This document shows, piece after piece, positions 1 through 9,395 of a DNA stretch of 57,051 nt. The stretch comes from an uncultured Bacteroidales bacterium (lineage in GTDB: Bacteria; Bacteroidota; Bacteroidia; Bacteroidales; Muribaculaceae), in NCBI GenBank assembly GCA_902781045.1, contig CACZHT010000018.1, positions 27,373 to 84,423 of the forward strand. Direction: 5' to 3'. Numbering within the stretch: position 1 is the first letter of the stretch; each line of letters opens with the position of its first letter. Both the position numbers and the translations under genes were made by a program. The notes below the pieces were generated by a model. That model searched no databases and was not told the origin of the DNA. It saw only the letters and a list, made by a program, of their open reading frames with translations.

Positions 1-428
1 TGTGTGGACCAAGCGGCGAGGACCTCCAGCCCTCTTGCATGGTCTTTCGAACAAATAGCTTCTTCGAAGCATTTTAGCGTCTCCGACGCAATCGCTGAAG
101 AGATACTTTCGCTCTTGTCGGGCCAAATGTAAGAGTTACGATAAGTAGTTAAGTAGTTGATGGGAGTTAAGACGTTACTTGATAGCTGTAGGGATGCGGC
201 ACGCCGCGAGAAATAGCGAAATAAGAGCGTAGAACTACCGAATGTAAGGCTATCGTCTTAACTACTTAACTCTTTTAACTACCGAAAAGTGGCTACTTGC
301 GAAACTTGAATCAATTAGACATGTTTTTGGGTGACATTGTACCAATAGTACGAATTGCTCCCTTTCAGTGGCAAGCTAAAGGTGGTTGAGCGGCATGGAG
401 GCGGCCACAAAAAGAATTATTTTAAAAT
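1..428. other. Intergenic region at the window edge, no gene recognised
   Basis: No convincing coding frame is visible. The stretch contains an imperfect inverted repeat: a gttaagtagttgatggg-type sequence near 148-175 faces cgtcttaactacttaactc near 254-272. Between the arms is a GC-rich gcggcacgccgcg motif (near 198-210); a close variant, gcggcgtgccgcg, occurs at about 15808-15820. This suggests a dispersed intergenic repeat rather than a gene. Confidence 0.5.
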
Positions 429-460
429 TTTGGCAATTCGATGGTTTTGCAGTAACTTTG
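429..460 (+). promoter_or_regulatory. Bacteroidota-type promoter of the TrmH-family gene
   Basis: TTTG at 429-432 and TAACTTTG at 453-460 are separated by 20 bp, matching the Bacteroidota sigma-ABfr pattern (TTTG, 19-21 bp, TAnnTTTG). Transcription would start near 467, leaving a very short leader before the ATG at 477. Confidence 0.75.
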
Positions 461-476
461 CGCAAAAATACGACTT

Positions 477-1280
477 ATGCAAGACATCAACAATGGCATC
501 ATCAAGCTGGTGCGGTCGCTGGCACTAAAGAAAAACCGCGATGACGAGGGGCTGTTTGTGGCCGAAGGCACCAAGTGCGTGCGCGACACCTGGGACGCGT
601 TCCGTTGCCGTTACCTGATAGCTACCCGGGCATGGTACGAACAGTGCGGCAACGCCAGCCACTACGACCGAATGGTGTTGGCTCCCAAGGGGCAGATGGC
701 GCGGATGTCGCAGTTCACTACACCGAGCGATGTGATTGCGGTCTACGAGACACCCGAGCGCACGGCTGACCCCGGCGAGGTGCGTCACGGGCTGAGCATC
801 GTGCTTGACAACATCCAGGATCCGGGCAACCTGGGCACCATCATTCGTCTGGCCGACTGGTATGGCATACGCAACATCTTTGCCAATCCGACAACGGTCG
901 ATGTCTACAACCACAAGGTGGTGCAGGCCACCATGGGCGCCATCTCGCGCGTCCAGGTACATTATCAGGACCTTGAGGACCTGTTTGACGAATACCCTGA
1001 GCTGCCCATCTACGGTACCTTTCTCGATGGTGACAACATCTATGCCCAGTCGTTAGATCCGCGTGGATTCGTGGTGTTTGGCAACGAAGGCAAGGGCATC
1101 GGAGCCAAGGTTGCGGCACGTGTGACTCACCGTCTGCTCATCCCCGCCGCGCCGCGTCAGGGAGCAGGCAGCGAGTCGCTCAATGTGGGCATAGCCGCAG
1201 CCATCACTGTTAGCGAACTGATGCGCAACAGCCTTAATCCAATTCATAATTCATATTTCATAAAGCTAGTTGTAATTTAG
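477..1280 (+). CDS. TrmH/SpoU-family RNA 2'-O-methyltransferase
   Basis: This 267-residue protein fits the SPOUT (TrmH/RlmB) methyltransferases, which transfer a methyl group from S-adenosylmethionine to a ribose 2'-OH in rRNA or tRNA. The three family motifs are in order: NLGTIIR near residues 118-124, NEGKGIG near 203-209, and SLNVGIAAA near 234-242, which together form the trefoil knot that binds SAM. An N-terminal substrate-binding region (GLFVAEGTK) precedes the catalytic half. The start is supported by the consensus promoter ending 17 bp upstream. The last ~16 residues (after SELMRNS) are unlike the family and are encoded by an aattcataattcat-type intergenic repeat, so the original stop may have been lost and the frame extended into repeat DNA. 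The exact RNA target is not determinable. radA follows on the same strand after 94 bp. Confidence 0.88.
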   Translation: MQDINNGIIKLVRSLALKKNRDDEGLFVAEGTKCVRDTWDAFRCRYLIATRAWYEQCGNASHYDRMVLAPKGQMARMSQFTTPSDVIAVYETPERTADPGEVRHGLSIVLDNIQDPGNLGTIIRLADWYGIRNIFANPTTVDVYNHKVVQATMGAISRVQVHYQDLEDLFDEYPELPIYGTFLDGDNIYAQSLDPRGFVVFGNEGKGIGAKVAARVTHRLLIPAAPRQGAGSESLNVGIAAAITVSELMRNSLNPIHNSYFIKLVVI

Positions 1281-1374
1281 TTTATAGTTAACAGTTAACT
1301 GTTGTGGGCTGCTACAACAACTAAGAACCAACAACTGACAACTAAAAACTAACAACTAGCAATCAGGCAGCACA

Positions 1375-2760
1375 ATGGCAAAGAATAGCAATAAGACAGT
1401 GTTCTACTGCAAGAACTGCGGAGCCGAGTCGCCCAAGTGGGTGGGTCGGTGTCCGGCCTGCGGCGAGTGGAACACCTATGTCGAGGAGCCAGTGGCTCCA
1501 CGGTCGGGCCACAGCACAAAGTATGGTGCAGACTCTGCAGGGCGCGAGGCGGCACGGCCCGTGAAGATTTCGCAGATTAGGGCCGAGGCACTGTCGCGCA
1601 TCCATCTGCCCAGTGGTGAGCTGAACCGTGTGCTGGGTGGTGGACTAGTGCCAGGTAGCATCGTGCTCATCGGCGGTGAGCCGGGCATCGGCAAGAGTAC
1701 GTTGGTGCTGCAGAATGTGTTGCGCATCCGCTCGCGGCGCGTGCTCTATGTCAGTGGAGAGGAGAGTCCGCAACAGCTGCGCATGCGGGCCGACCGCATC
1801 GCCGGCAGCCAGATGGACTGCGAGTGCTACCTGTTGTGTGAGACCTCGCTGGAGAACATCTTCGCCAGCATCCGCGCCGACCGTCCTGACCTGATTATCG
1901 TTGACTCAATCCAGACCATCGCCAGTGACGAACTGGAGAGCGCGGCGGGCACAGTGAGCCAGGTGCGAGAGTGTGCGGCGGCCTTCCAGCGCTATGCCAA
2001 GGAGACCAACACGCCGGTCATTCTCATCGGACATATCAACAAGGAGGGGTCGATTGCCGGCCCCAAGGTGCTGGAGCACATTGTGGACGCAGTGCTGCAG
2101 TTTGAGGGCGACCGCAACTACATGTACCGCATCCTGCGGTCAATCAAAAACCGATTTGGTAACACGAGCGAGATTGGCATCTATGAGATGAAGGAGGATG
2201 GTCTGCGAGAAGTGATCAACCCTAGCGAAATGCTGCTGTCGCAGAGTGACGAACCGCTGTCGGGCACTACCATCGGTGTGACCATCGACGGCACCCGGCC
2301 CTTCCTCATCGAGGTGCAGGCTCTGGTGAGCACGGCCGCCTACGGCACGGCACAACGCTCGGTGACGGGCTTCGACCAGCGGCGCATGAACATGTTGCTG
2401 GCGGTATTGGAGAAGCGTGTGGGCTTCAAGTTGGCACAAAAGGATGTGTTCCTCAACATCGCCGGCGGCATCAAGGTGGCCGACCCGGCGATGGATCTGC
2501 CCATCATCTGCGCCATCCTGTCGAGCAATGTCGACATGACCATCGACCGCCGCTTGTGCTTCAGCGGCGAGGTGGGCCTGTCGGGCGAGATTCGCCAAAT
2601 CACGCGCATCGAGCAGCGCATCGGCGAGGCGCAGAAGCTGGGCTTTGAGGCTATCGTCATCCCCAAGCACAACCTCAAGGGCGTGAAACGCGACGGCTTC
2701 ACCATCCGGCTGGTCGAGGTGAGCAAGGTCGAGGAAGCCTTTCGCTACCTATTCGGATAA
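1375..2760 (+). CDS. radA: DNA repair protein RadA
   Basis: RadA (Sms) is a RecA-related hexameric helicase that drives branch migration during recombinational repair. All expected parts are visible in 461 residues, the usual length. A four-cysteine zinc finger is at C12/C15 and C26/C29, and the Walker A motif GGEPGIGKST is at about residues 100-109. The RadA-specific KNRFG motif is near 258-262. A Lon-like C-terminal domain follows, with the GGIKVADPAMDLPI and SGEVGLSGEIR segments typical of the family. The preceding 94 bp contain taacaactgacaact-type simple repeats and no clear promoter, so the gene may be read from the upstream methyltransferase promoter. Confidence 0.97.
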   Translation: MAKNSNKTVFYCKNCGAESPKWVGRCPACGEWNTYVEEPVAPRSGHSTKYGADSAGREAARPVKISQIRAEALSRIHLPSGELNRVLGGGLVPGSIVLIGGEPGIGKSTLVLQNVLRIRSRRVLYVSGEESPQQLRMRADRIAGSQMDCECYLLCETSLENIFASIRADRPDLIIVDSIQTIASDELESAAGTVSQVRECAAAFQRYAKETNTPVILIGHINKEGSIAGPKVLEHIVDAVLQFEGDRNYMYRILRSIKNRFGNTSEIGIYEMKEDGLREVINPSEMLLSQSDEPLSGTTIGVTIDGTRPFLIEVQALVSTAAYGTAQRSVTGFDQRRMNMLLAVLEKRVGFKLAQKDVFLNIAGGIKVADPAMDLPIICAILSSNVDMTIDRRLCFSGEVGLSGEIRQITRIEQRIGEAQKLGFEAIVIPKHNLKGVKRDGFTIRLVEVSKVEEAFRYLFG

Positions 2761-2762
2761 AT

Positions 2763-3175
2763 GGCGAATTGGGGACGGTTCTTTTTCGCCAAAAGTTAAA
2801 GCAATTAACAATTGAGGGCATTTCAGGGCAAAGTAGGTTGACAGACTCCCCCTAACTCCCTCAACTTGAGGCCGCTGAAAAAGTACAGGCAAATAATTGA
2901 TTTGCTTCACGATGGTTATATTCAAACCTAGATTTGAATAAATTAACTGCAAATTTTGTAATATTTCAAATTATATTCAAGAAATATTGCGCCCGTTCGG
3001 TTGCGAGCTAAAGGTTCGCGTTTTATTCGCGTAATTCGCGGTTTTTTACTTTTTCAGCGGCCTCAACTTAGAGGGTGAACTGCCGGTATCACAATCGGTG
3101 AACGGTTACAAATTTGACGGCAAATGTTAGTGCAAGAGTTAAAAGTGGCTGAAAAAGAACCGTCCCCAATCCGCC
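2763..3175. mobile_element. MITE/REP-like element with nested inverted repeats
   Basis: The ends are imperfect inverted repeats of about 28 bp (2763-2790 and 3147-3175) sharing the core GGGGACGGTTCTTTTT. A second, inner inverted repeat has a perfect 20-nt arm at 2866-2885 and 3047-3066. The centre is AT-rich, carries a 21-bp motif also found at 25048-25068, and has no supportable gene. Elements with this GGGGACGGTTC motif recur in many bacterial genomes and are often discussed with Y1 (RAYT) transposases; that link is recollection, not shown here. The element fills the gap between radA and the convergent BspA-like gene. Confidence 0.6.
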
Positions 3176-3186
3176 AAAGATGCAAT

Positions 3187-3217
3187 AAAAAGAGGGTGCG
3201 CCAATCGGCGCACCCTC
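3187..3217 (-). terminator. Rho-independent terminator of the BspA-like gene
   Basis: On the minus strand an 11-bp GC-rich stem (GAGGGTGCGCC / GGCGCACCCTC, 3192-3217) with a 4-nt loop is followed by TTTTT. It lies about 26 bp past the stop of the 1775-residue protein. Confidence 0.85.
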
Positions 3218-3242
3218 ATTGCACATGCAATGTCTCACATGA

Positions 3243-6200
3243 TCAACTCTTGCCCAGCATGATGTTGATGACGATGTTCACGTCATTGACGTCTACCGAG
3301 TTGTCGCCATTGACATCGGCGTTGCCCGGATAGCTGGATGAGCTGGCCTTGCCCAACACAATGTTGATGGCAATGTTCACGTCCACTGCATCGACCGTGC
3401 CGTCGCCGTTGATGTCACCAAGCACAACTGGCGTGCTCCACAGGTCGAGCTGCACCGGGCTGGTGTAGTCGCCGCCCAGCAGGCTCTTGTCAACCGCCAG
3501 ATAGGCTTGACCGGTCCGCAGCACCATAAAGAGGTCGACACTGTTGGCAAACACGTTCCACTGCTCGCAGCTGCCTCCCAAGAAATAAATCTTGCTGTCG
3601 TCGGGATTAGTGGCGAAGGGGGCGTAAGGGATGTCCTCGATACCAATCAGAGGCAGCAGCATGTTGTCACCCACAGCCGGTGCCGACGATGCCGCTTGCA
3701 GCAGATAGCGCGTGGCAGGTTGCCCTTTCAGCACTAGGCCTGTGCGCTCGGGAATGGCACTGCTCGACAATCGTGTGGTGGTGGCCATACGGCTGTCGCT
3801 GTTGTATCCCGTCACGCGGTAGGCGGTCAGGCCTTCAGGAAGGGTGACACCCTGCGAACTGGCAAAGCTCAAGAAGCCGTTGTCCTCGGTTATCACCCAA
3901 GGCAGGAAGTTATAGTCATACCTCTCGGTCCATGCCAGCAGGCAAGGGTTGAACACATAGAACTTGAAGTCGGAAGCATTGTTGCCGACAAACTCCTCGC
4001 CCAGCGTGAGCTTGTTGGGCATATCTTCGGTAGCAAATATCAGTGTGCTCAGTGACGTGGCGCCATAGAAGGCCCCGTCGCCGATGGTCTTGACCGTCGA
4101 TGGCACCTCCACACTGGTGACAGCCGTTCCGGTGAAGGCGTTTGCCTCGATAGCGCGCACCTCATACACGGTGCCCATATAGTTGAATGCCGGCGGGATC
4201 ACCACATTGCCCGAGTAAGTAGTAACACCTTGCGGTGCGATGAGTGTGACACCGCTCGTACCACTAATCTCCTCATACCACAGTCCCATGTACTTGAAGC
4301 CGCGCGACACCGGCATACTGATGACCACATCCTGGCGGCTGATCGTATTGCCGCTGGCGTCGACCACATTGCCAACGCTGTTGAAGGTTGCCCCTGCCGG
4401 TTGCGTGATGGCCAGGCCGTCGTTCAGTATCGCTCGCGTGTATTGCATCGAGGCTGAAGTGCCATTGGCGGTCACCCGGGTTTGCGCGCCACTCACCACC
4501 AACTTGGTCGTACTGGAAAAACCGTAACAATTGATACCATATGCTCCGGTGAAATTGGCTTGTACACCGTCTTGAATGGTCAATGTCTCTTTCGTGTAGC
4601 AGCCGGCGCCGGCGGTGGCGCCGGCGGTGAGCGTACCCGACCCGGTGATGGTCATCGGCTTTTCGGCGTGGATTGAGTTTGATGCACCCGATGTCACGGC
4701 AAGCGTGTTGGTGCCCACCACATTGACCTTCAGCCCCTCAATCTCGTTGCGGATGTTGTTGACGGCTTGGTCGGTGGTAAGGTTGGCATTCTGCAATGTC
4801 AGGGTGTTGGTGGTCGCATTGTAGGCCACCGTGCCTGTCACACCGTCAATCACGCTCAGGTTGCCGGCATTCTCACTGGTCACCTGCGTGCCGTTAATCC
4901 ACAGGCCGTAGGTCACCATGTCGTTCTCGTCAATATAGACTGGGGTGGTCGATGATGTCGCGCCATCGCTGCTCTGCAGGCGCAGGCATGCATCGCCGCT
5001 GGAGACGCTGATAGCTGATGTGGCTTTGTTGAATTTGGTGCCATCGAAGGTGTAGTACCAGAGGCTACTGCCTCCGTTGTAACTCACATAATCATTGTCG
5101 GCAGGGACACCCATCAAGTGGTTGTTGCTGTAAGTGGAGGGAGTTGCGCCTTGGGGCAGTGGCAAGAACTTGTAGATTTGGCCCACGGTGCCATTGAAAA
5201 GCATGGCAGTGCCATCGGCAATGGTTGCGGTGTTGGACAACTTACTGCGCATAACCGTTTGAGTGGACGCATTATAGGCAGGAACGGTGTAGAAGTCGCC
5301 CGTAGCGGGCAATTTGATGCCATTCTTGGCGGGAACCGAGATGGCCGACCAAGCGGTGGTGGGCTTGAGGTAAGGCAACACGCAGTCTCGCGACGAGCCG
5401 TCTTGGGTCCATATCTGGGCGGAGCGGGCCGTTTTGTTGTACTGCTTCAGCGGCACATATATCAGTGTATTATCATCTATGGAATTGATGAGAGTAAAAC
5501 CCAGTGTCGTGGCCGTCTGGCGGTTCAAGAAGATGCTCGGCAGTTGGTGACAGTCAAAGAAGGCGAAGTTGCCAATCTCGGCAACACTCTCGGGCACATC
5601 CACCTCAGTTTCCAGCCCGGTGCAACCGCGAAACGCATATTCGCCGATGCGCGTGATGGTGTTGGGAATGGTGAGTTGTCTGAAGTTCTCACCTTGATGT
5701 TCCTCCAAGTTGTTACCATCAACACTGACGATAGCGTAGTGGGTGGTGGCATCCATGCAACCGTCGCCAATCTCCGTCATGGTGTATTCGGTGCTTTGAT
5801 ATTGTGTAATGTTATCATATGACATGTTGTCTTTCTCGGTAGTCCTGAAGTCAGTCGTAGAACCGCTTGTAACCTTGGCATTGCCGTTGTGTACATATTT
5901 TGCAGTCTTCGAACTCGCATTGAGCACCGTCATGCGATAGGGGGTGGTCCACAGGTCGGAGCCGCGGTAGAAGTCAAATGACCCGGCGCGCACCCACGTG
6001 TCTTCGTCAAACACCGCTTTGATGCCTGCATCACCACGGTAGGCTCTCAGGTACTCGTAGGGCACATACAGCAGATGGCCGTCCCAGTCGTAGGCATTGC
6101 TGGCATTGGTGTTCACGCGGCGGCACCAGTCTGCACGCGTCGAGGAGAACACGCCGTATGGCACGTTCAGGAAGATGGCGTCGAGGTGGCGCGCATACTG

Positions 6201-8570
6201 GAAGGCATTGGAGGCGATGGTGGTGACACTGCTGGGGATAACCACGATGTTCTCATGCACAGGCTCGCTCAGGCCAGCGCCGAACTCGTCGCTCATAAAC
6301 GCCTGGGCACCAATCTTCTTCACGCCATAGGGGATGATGATGTAGCGGCAGTTGACCCAGGCCAGACCCGTGGCGGGAATCTCGGTGATGTTGGGCGACA
6401 GACGCAAGGAGTCAAGTTGAGTGGAGCCGGCCAGGAAGCGCGACCCGATCTTGGTCACCGAGTTGGGCATAATCACCTGCTTGACCGCAGTCGAGCGGAA
6501 CGCATCCTTGCCGATGGTGGTCAAGCGCTTGCCCAGCGTGATGTCCGGGGTCGAGCATCTGAACAGCGACGAGTCGCCGAACTCCACCGGGTTGGGAATC
6601 CAGAAGCCGCCCGAGCAGCCAGTCAATCCTGCGAACGCCAAGGCACCAATCTTCTTGATGCCCTTGCCGCCGGTCACCTGCGTGATCGCAGTCTGGTCGC
6701 GGAACACCTCGCGCTGCACCTCGGTGGTGATGTAGGTCTTGCCGCGGTGGGTCTCGGTGTCGCGGAAGGTGATGGTGCCGTTGAAGTTACCTGTCGAGCC
6801 GAGATAGGCTCTCACCACGGTCAGCTGCCCGTCGGCGGCAGCACTCTGCACGTAGGTGTCGGTATAGGGCGAGGCGCTGTTCACGGTGTAGTACAGGATG
6901 TAGTCGATGTAGGTACCCGTGGCCACCTTGCCGTAGGTGAAGTCGTAGGAATCTTCGACCACGCTCGAGATTTTGGTGCTCCAGCCGCCCGACCACCAAC
7001 TGCCGGTCTTATAGTAGTTGGTGCGCCACAGCGGCACATGCAGGGTCACGCCACCGGCCCAGCTGGCGAGCGCCGAACCGCTCTGCAATCCCGACGGGAG
7101 GGTCTTCAGATTGATGTACAGATGCTTGAGGGTTGTGGTGCTCAAGCCCCCGAAGGTGTTGGCATTTATCGACGTGACCGAACTGGGGATGCGGATGGTC
7201 TGAACGTAGGCCATGTTATAGAAGACATTATTGCCGATGGTCTTCACACCGTAGGGAATGTCGACTATGGTGAGCTTTGCTCCCGCCATGCAGTAGTGCA
7301 TGAGGTAGGTCAACGTGTTGGGCAGGGAACTGCTCAAGTCTTGCATGACGGCAGGCTTGGTGCCGCCACCCATCTGACACAAAGTGGTCTTTGCCTTGTT
7401 GTAGAGGCAGTTGGGCGAGTTGACATCGGCGGCAAAGTAGTTATTCGAACTGCTCACGGTGAACTGGGTCAGGTTGCCGCAATAGGCGAACGCTCCTTGG
7501 CTATAGCTTGTGACAGAACTGGGAATGTAGACACTCGACACACCCGTTCCAGCAAAGCAGAATGGGCCCAATTGTTGCACACCCTGGCTGCTCTCGCTGG
7601 AACCATACAGTTGCAGCGTCGTCAGGTTCTTGCAGTTGTAGAATGCTGTATAACCAATCACCTTGGCGCTCACGATGGCCTTGGTCAGGGCCGTGCTGCC
7701 ATTGAAGGCATCGGCGTCAATCGTGTCAATCTTGTTGGTGCTGCTCATGTCCAATGTCTCGATAGTGCTGCAACGATAGCGCATCGACTTGTCAATGCGG
7801 GTGACATAGAAATTACCAAGACCTTGAGAATAACTTTGGTTAATACCGATTTTGAGCGTCTTGTTCGTGGCACTGGAGCGGGCGTCGGCACCCAGCAGCT
7901 TCAATTTGCCGTAGGTCTGCGTGGCAGGATCCCAGCCTTGGGTGACGTTCAGGTAGACATCATACAGGTTGTTGGTGCTACTGCTGCCCATGACATGGGA
8001 GTGGAAGTCGGCGGCAGTGGGGCTCCTCTGCACAGTGAAGTTGCTGGTGATAAGACTCACCGCATTGGCTGCCGTCATGCCGTCGGGGGTGGCACAGGTC
8101 CAATAGCGCGTGCCACTCACGGTGCCCAGTTCCTGAAATGCGTTGCTCGTCAATGTCGGCATGGTCTCGGCCGCACAGTTAATATTAATTATAGGTGCAT
8201 TGTAAAAGACACCATTCGCGAGGCTCTTGATGCTGCTCGGCAAATCGACAGTGTTCAGGCTCGTGCAGCCGTTGAACGCATACTGGTGGATATCTTCCAC
8301 ACCATACTGGATGGTGACTCTTTGAATCGATGTCTTGCCGTTAAAAGCATTGGGACCGATTGTTTTCACCCGATAGTACTTCTGTGTACTCGAGTCAAAG
8401 CAGTAGCCGGGGATGGTGATTGACGTGGGGCTGCCGGTGTAGCCAATCTTGAAGCCAAAAATGGTGGCTGTACCGTCGGCCTGGACGGTGTACCGGAAAT
8501 CACCATAGTCAAATGCGCTGGCGGCTATCGCCACCATCGCGAAGAGTAGGGTAAGTAATTTCTTTTTCAT
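3243..8570 (-). CDS. Large secreted BspA-type leucine-rich-repeat protein with dockerin-type C-terminus
   Basis: This 1775-residue protein begins with a signal peptide (MKKKLLTLLFAMVAIAASA). Most of the chain is LRR_5 (BspA/TpLRR) repeats of about 23 residues, recognisable by recurring forms such as IGxxAFxGxTxLxxVxIPSSVTxI. BspA-type proteins are surface adhesins that bind host matrix proteins or other bacteria. A mid-C-terminal block (about residues 1190-1400) lacks the LRR pattern and looks like beta-rich repeats, then LRRs resume. The last ~60 residues hold two Ca-binding dockerin-like repeats (GDINGDGTVDAVDVN and NADVNGDNSVDVNDVN), the same tail as the C10 protease near 53.1-54.5 kb. The gene has its own promoter and terminator, so it is probably monocistronic. 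Ligand unknown. It is not a T9SS-CTD protein of the type seen at 42.3 kb. Confidence 0.9.
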   Translation of the reverse strand: MKKKLLTLLFAMVAIAASAFDYGDFRYTVQADGTATIFGFKIGYTGSPTSITIPGYCFDSSTQKYYRVKTIGPNAFNGKTSIQRVTIQYGVEDIHQYAFNGCTSLNTVDLPSSIKSLANGVFYNAPIININCAAETMPTLTSNAFQELGTVSGTRYWTCATPDGMTAANAVSLITSNFTVQRSPTAADFHSHVMGSSSTNNLYDVYLNVTQGWDPATQTYGKLKLLGADARSSATNKTLKIGINQSYSQGLGNFYVTRIDKSMRYRCSTIETLDMSSTNKIDTIDADAFNGSTALTKAIVSAKVIGYTAFYNCKNLTTLQLYGSSESSQGVQQLGPFCFAGTGVSSVYIPSSVTSYSQGAFAYCGNLTQFTVSSSNNYFAADVNSPNCLYNKAKTTLCQMGGGTKPAVMQDLSSSLPNTLTYLMHYCMAGAKLTIVDIPYGVKTIGNNVFYNMAYVQTIRIPSSVTSINANTFGGLSTTTLKHLYINLKTLPSGLQSGSALASWAGGVTLHVPLWRTNYYKTGSWWSGGWSTKISSVVEDSYDFTYGKVATGTYIDYILYYTVNSASPYTDTYVQSAAADGQLTVVRAYLGSTGNFNGTITFRDTETHRGKTYITTEVQREVFRDQTAITQVTGGKGIKKIGALAFAGLTGCSGGFWIPNPVEFGDSSLFRCSTPDITLGKRLTTIGKDAFRSTAVKQVIMPNSVTKIGSRFLAGSTQLDSLRLSPNITEIPATGLAWVNCRYIIIPYGVKKIGAQAFMSDEFGAGLSEPVHENIVVIPSSVTTIASNAFQYARHLDAIFLNVPYGVFSSTRADWCRRVNTNASNAYDWDGHLLYVPYEYLRAYRGDAGIKAVFDEDTWVRAGSFDFYRGSDLWTTPYRMTVLNASSKTAKYVHNGNAKVTSGSTTDFRTTEKDNMSYDNITQYQSTEYTMTEIGDGCMDATTHYAIVSVDGNNLEEHQGENFRQLTIPNTITRIGEYAFRGCTGLETEVDVPESVAEIGNFAFFDCHQLPSIFLNRQTATTLGFTLINSIDDNTLIYVPLKQYNKTARSAQIWTQDGSSRDCVLPYLKPTTAWSAISVPAKNGIKLPATGDFYTVPAYNASTQTVMRSKLSNTATIADGTAMLFNGTVGQIYKFLPLPQGATPSTYSNNHLMGVPADNDYVSYNGGSSLWYYTFDGTKFNKATSAISVSSGDACLRLQSSDGATSSTTPVYIDENDMVTYGLWINGTQVTSENAGNLSVIDGVTGTVAYNATTNTLTLQNANLTTDQAVNNIRNEIEGLKVNVVGTNTLAVTSGASNSIHAEKPMTITGSGTLTAGATAGAGCYTKETLTIQDGVQANFTGAYGINCYGFSSTTKLVVSGAQTRVTANGTSASMQYTRAILNDGLAITQPAGATFNSVGNVVDASGNTISRQDVVISMPVSRGFKYMGLWYEEISGTSGVTLIAPQGVTTYSGNVVIPPAFNYMGTVYEVRAIEANAFTGTAVTSVEVPSTVKTIGDGAFYGATSLSTLIFATEDMPNKLTLGEEFVGNNASDFKFYVFNPCLLAWTERYDYNFLPWVITEDNGFLSFASSQGVTLPEGLTAYRVTGYNSDSRMATTTRLSSSAIPERTGLVLKGQPATRYLLQAASSAPAVGDNMLLPLIGIEDIPYAPFATNPDDSKIYFLGGSCEQWNVFANSVDLFMVLRTGQAYLAVDKSLLGGDYTSPVQLDLWSTPVVLGDINGDGTVDAVDVNIAINIVLGKASSSSYPGNADVNGDNSVDVNDVNIVINIMLGKS

Positions 8571-8628
8571 ATTGGTTAATTTTTAACTGTTGATAGATGT
8601 TAATCGCTAGTATTGTTTTTTCATGATG

Positions 8629-8659
8629 CAAAATTACTGCTTCTCAGTCGATGCTCAAT
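8629..8659 (-). promoter_or_regulatory. Promoter of the BspA-like gene
   Basis: Read on the minus strand, ATTG (8656-8659), 19 bp, then TAATTTTG (8629-8636) matches the Bacteroidota consensus with one change in the -33 box. The 5' leader would be about 50 nt. Two direct copies of TTGACATTTTTG (near 8659-8695) lie over and just upstream of the -33 box and could be a regulator site. Confidence 0.6.
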
Positions 8660-9239
8660 TGACATTTTTGGCCAAAATGCTTGACATTTTTGACCAACGC
8701 CTTCAAAACCATGCATTTTGTAAGAAATCTCCTAGTCGATGTAAGAAATCTCCTAGTCGGTCGGATTTGCCATTGGATGAGTTGGCACAATGGCACACGC
8801 TGACCGTGGACAGCGTATGCCTTATAGATAATGCCTGACGGGGAACGGCAAGTGGAAGAACTGCCGTTTTCGGGTGGGGCTATAGGCACAACAATCGCTA
8901 CCTCAAAACTTCCCCTCCCCTTTCCCAAAGGGGAGGGGTCAGGGGTGGGGTTTGAACGCACAATCGACAACAACTTGCGGTTGCTGTGCCAATCATTGGT
9001 TTGAACGATATGTTGTAGACCATGCATCTTGCCTGATTTTGCGTAATGATAGTTTCCCAAGTATGTCATCGCCATCTTGGTGGCAATGGCTCGATATTGA
9101 ATTACGACAAAGTTACAGATTTTTTCAAAAAAAACGCTAAAGAAATCTCCCACAAAAATAGGGGAAACCGATATTTTTACCGAAAATGGTAGGGTTTTAG
9201 GATAGAAATTGCGATAGCCACCCAAGGCACGCGGGACGC
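8660..9239. other. Intergenic repeat-rich stretch without a supportable gene
   Basis: It contains two adjacent copies of gtaagaaatctcctagtcg (near 8720-8758) and a strong C/G hairpin (CCCCTCCCCTTT facing AAAGGGGAGGGG, near 8912-8938). A -7-like CAAAGTTA on the plus strand at 9108-9115 could promote a minus-strand transcript. A continuous minus-strand reading frame crosses this region but translates repeats and terminator DNA, so I do not call it a gene. Confidence 0.5.
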
Positions 9240-9381
9240 GCAAAAAGATTCGCCTTGCATGGCCCACGGGCCACACAAGGCGAACTGATGAAAATTGTGT
9301 ATGTCACAAGCGGATTACTCCTCGGCTGTGGCCTCAGAGCGCATCTTGTAGAACGAGCGGTAGACGAAGAACAGGCCTACC
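9240..9381 (-). pseudogene. Duplicated 3' end of hppA with its terminator
   Basis: These 142 bp match 11019-11160 at 139 positions. The copy includes the last ~22 codons of the membrane pyrophosphatase, its stop (9315-9317) and the hairpin terminator with A-tract (9242-9284). The three mismatches (9336, 9339, 9366) all fall in the coding part and are all synonymous (Ser TCG/TCT, Arg CGT/CGC, Phe TTT/TTC). The fragment therefore looks like the end of another functional hppA allele rather than a decaying local copy. It begins 14 bp past the ATPase stop. Confidence 0.9.
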
Positions 9382-9395
9382 GCTAGTGGTGTCAA

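Noticed and set aside
2749..3333. Short open frames of 67 and 69 residues between radA and the BspA-like gene
   Set aside because: They consist of the inverted repeats of the MITE-like element and the terminator region.
6075..8423. Long plus-strand open frame (782 residues) opposite the BspA-like gene
   Set aside because: It is antisense to an evident LRR protein with signal peptide; its composition (Gly/Val/His/Arg-rich) is the mirror image of LRR codons.
8644..9276. A 210-residue minus-strand open frame between the BspA-like gene and the ATPase
   Set aside because: It starts inside the duplicated hppA terminator, translates simple repeats and a GC-rich hairpin (SNPTPDPSPLGKGRG), and has no domain-like composition.
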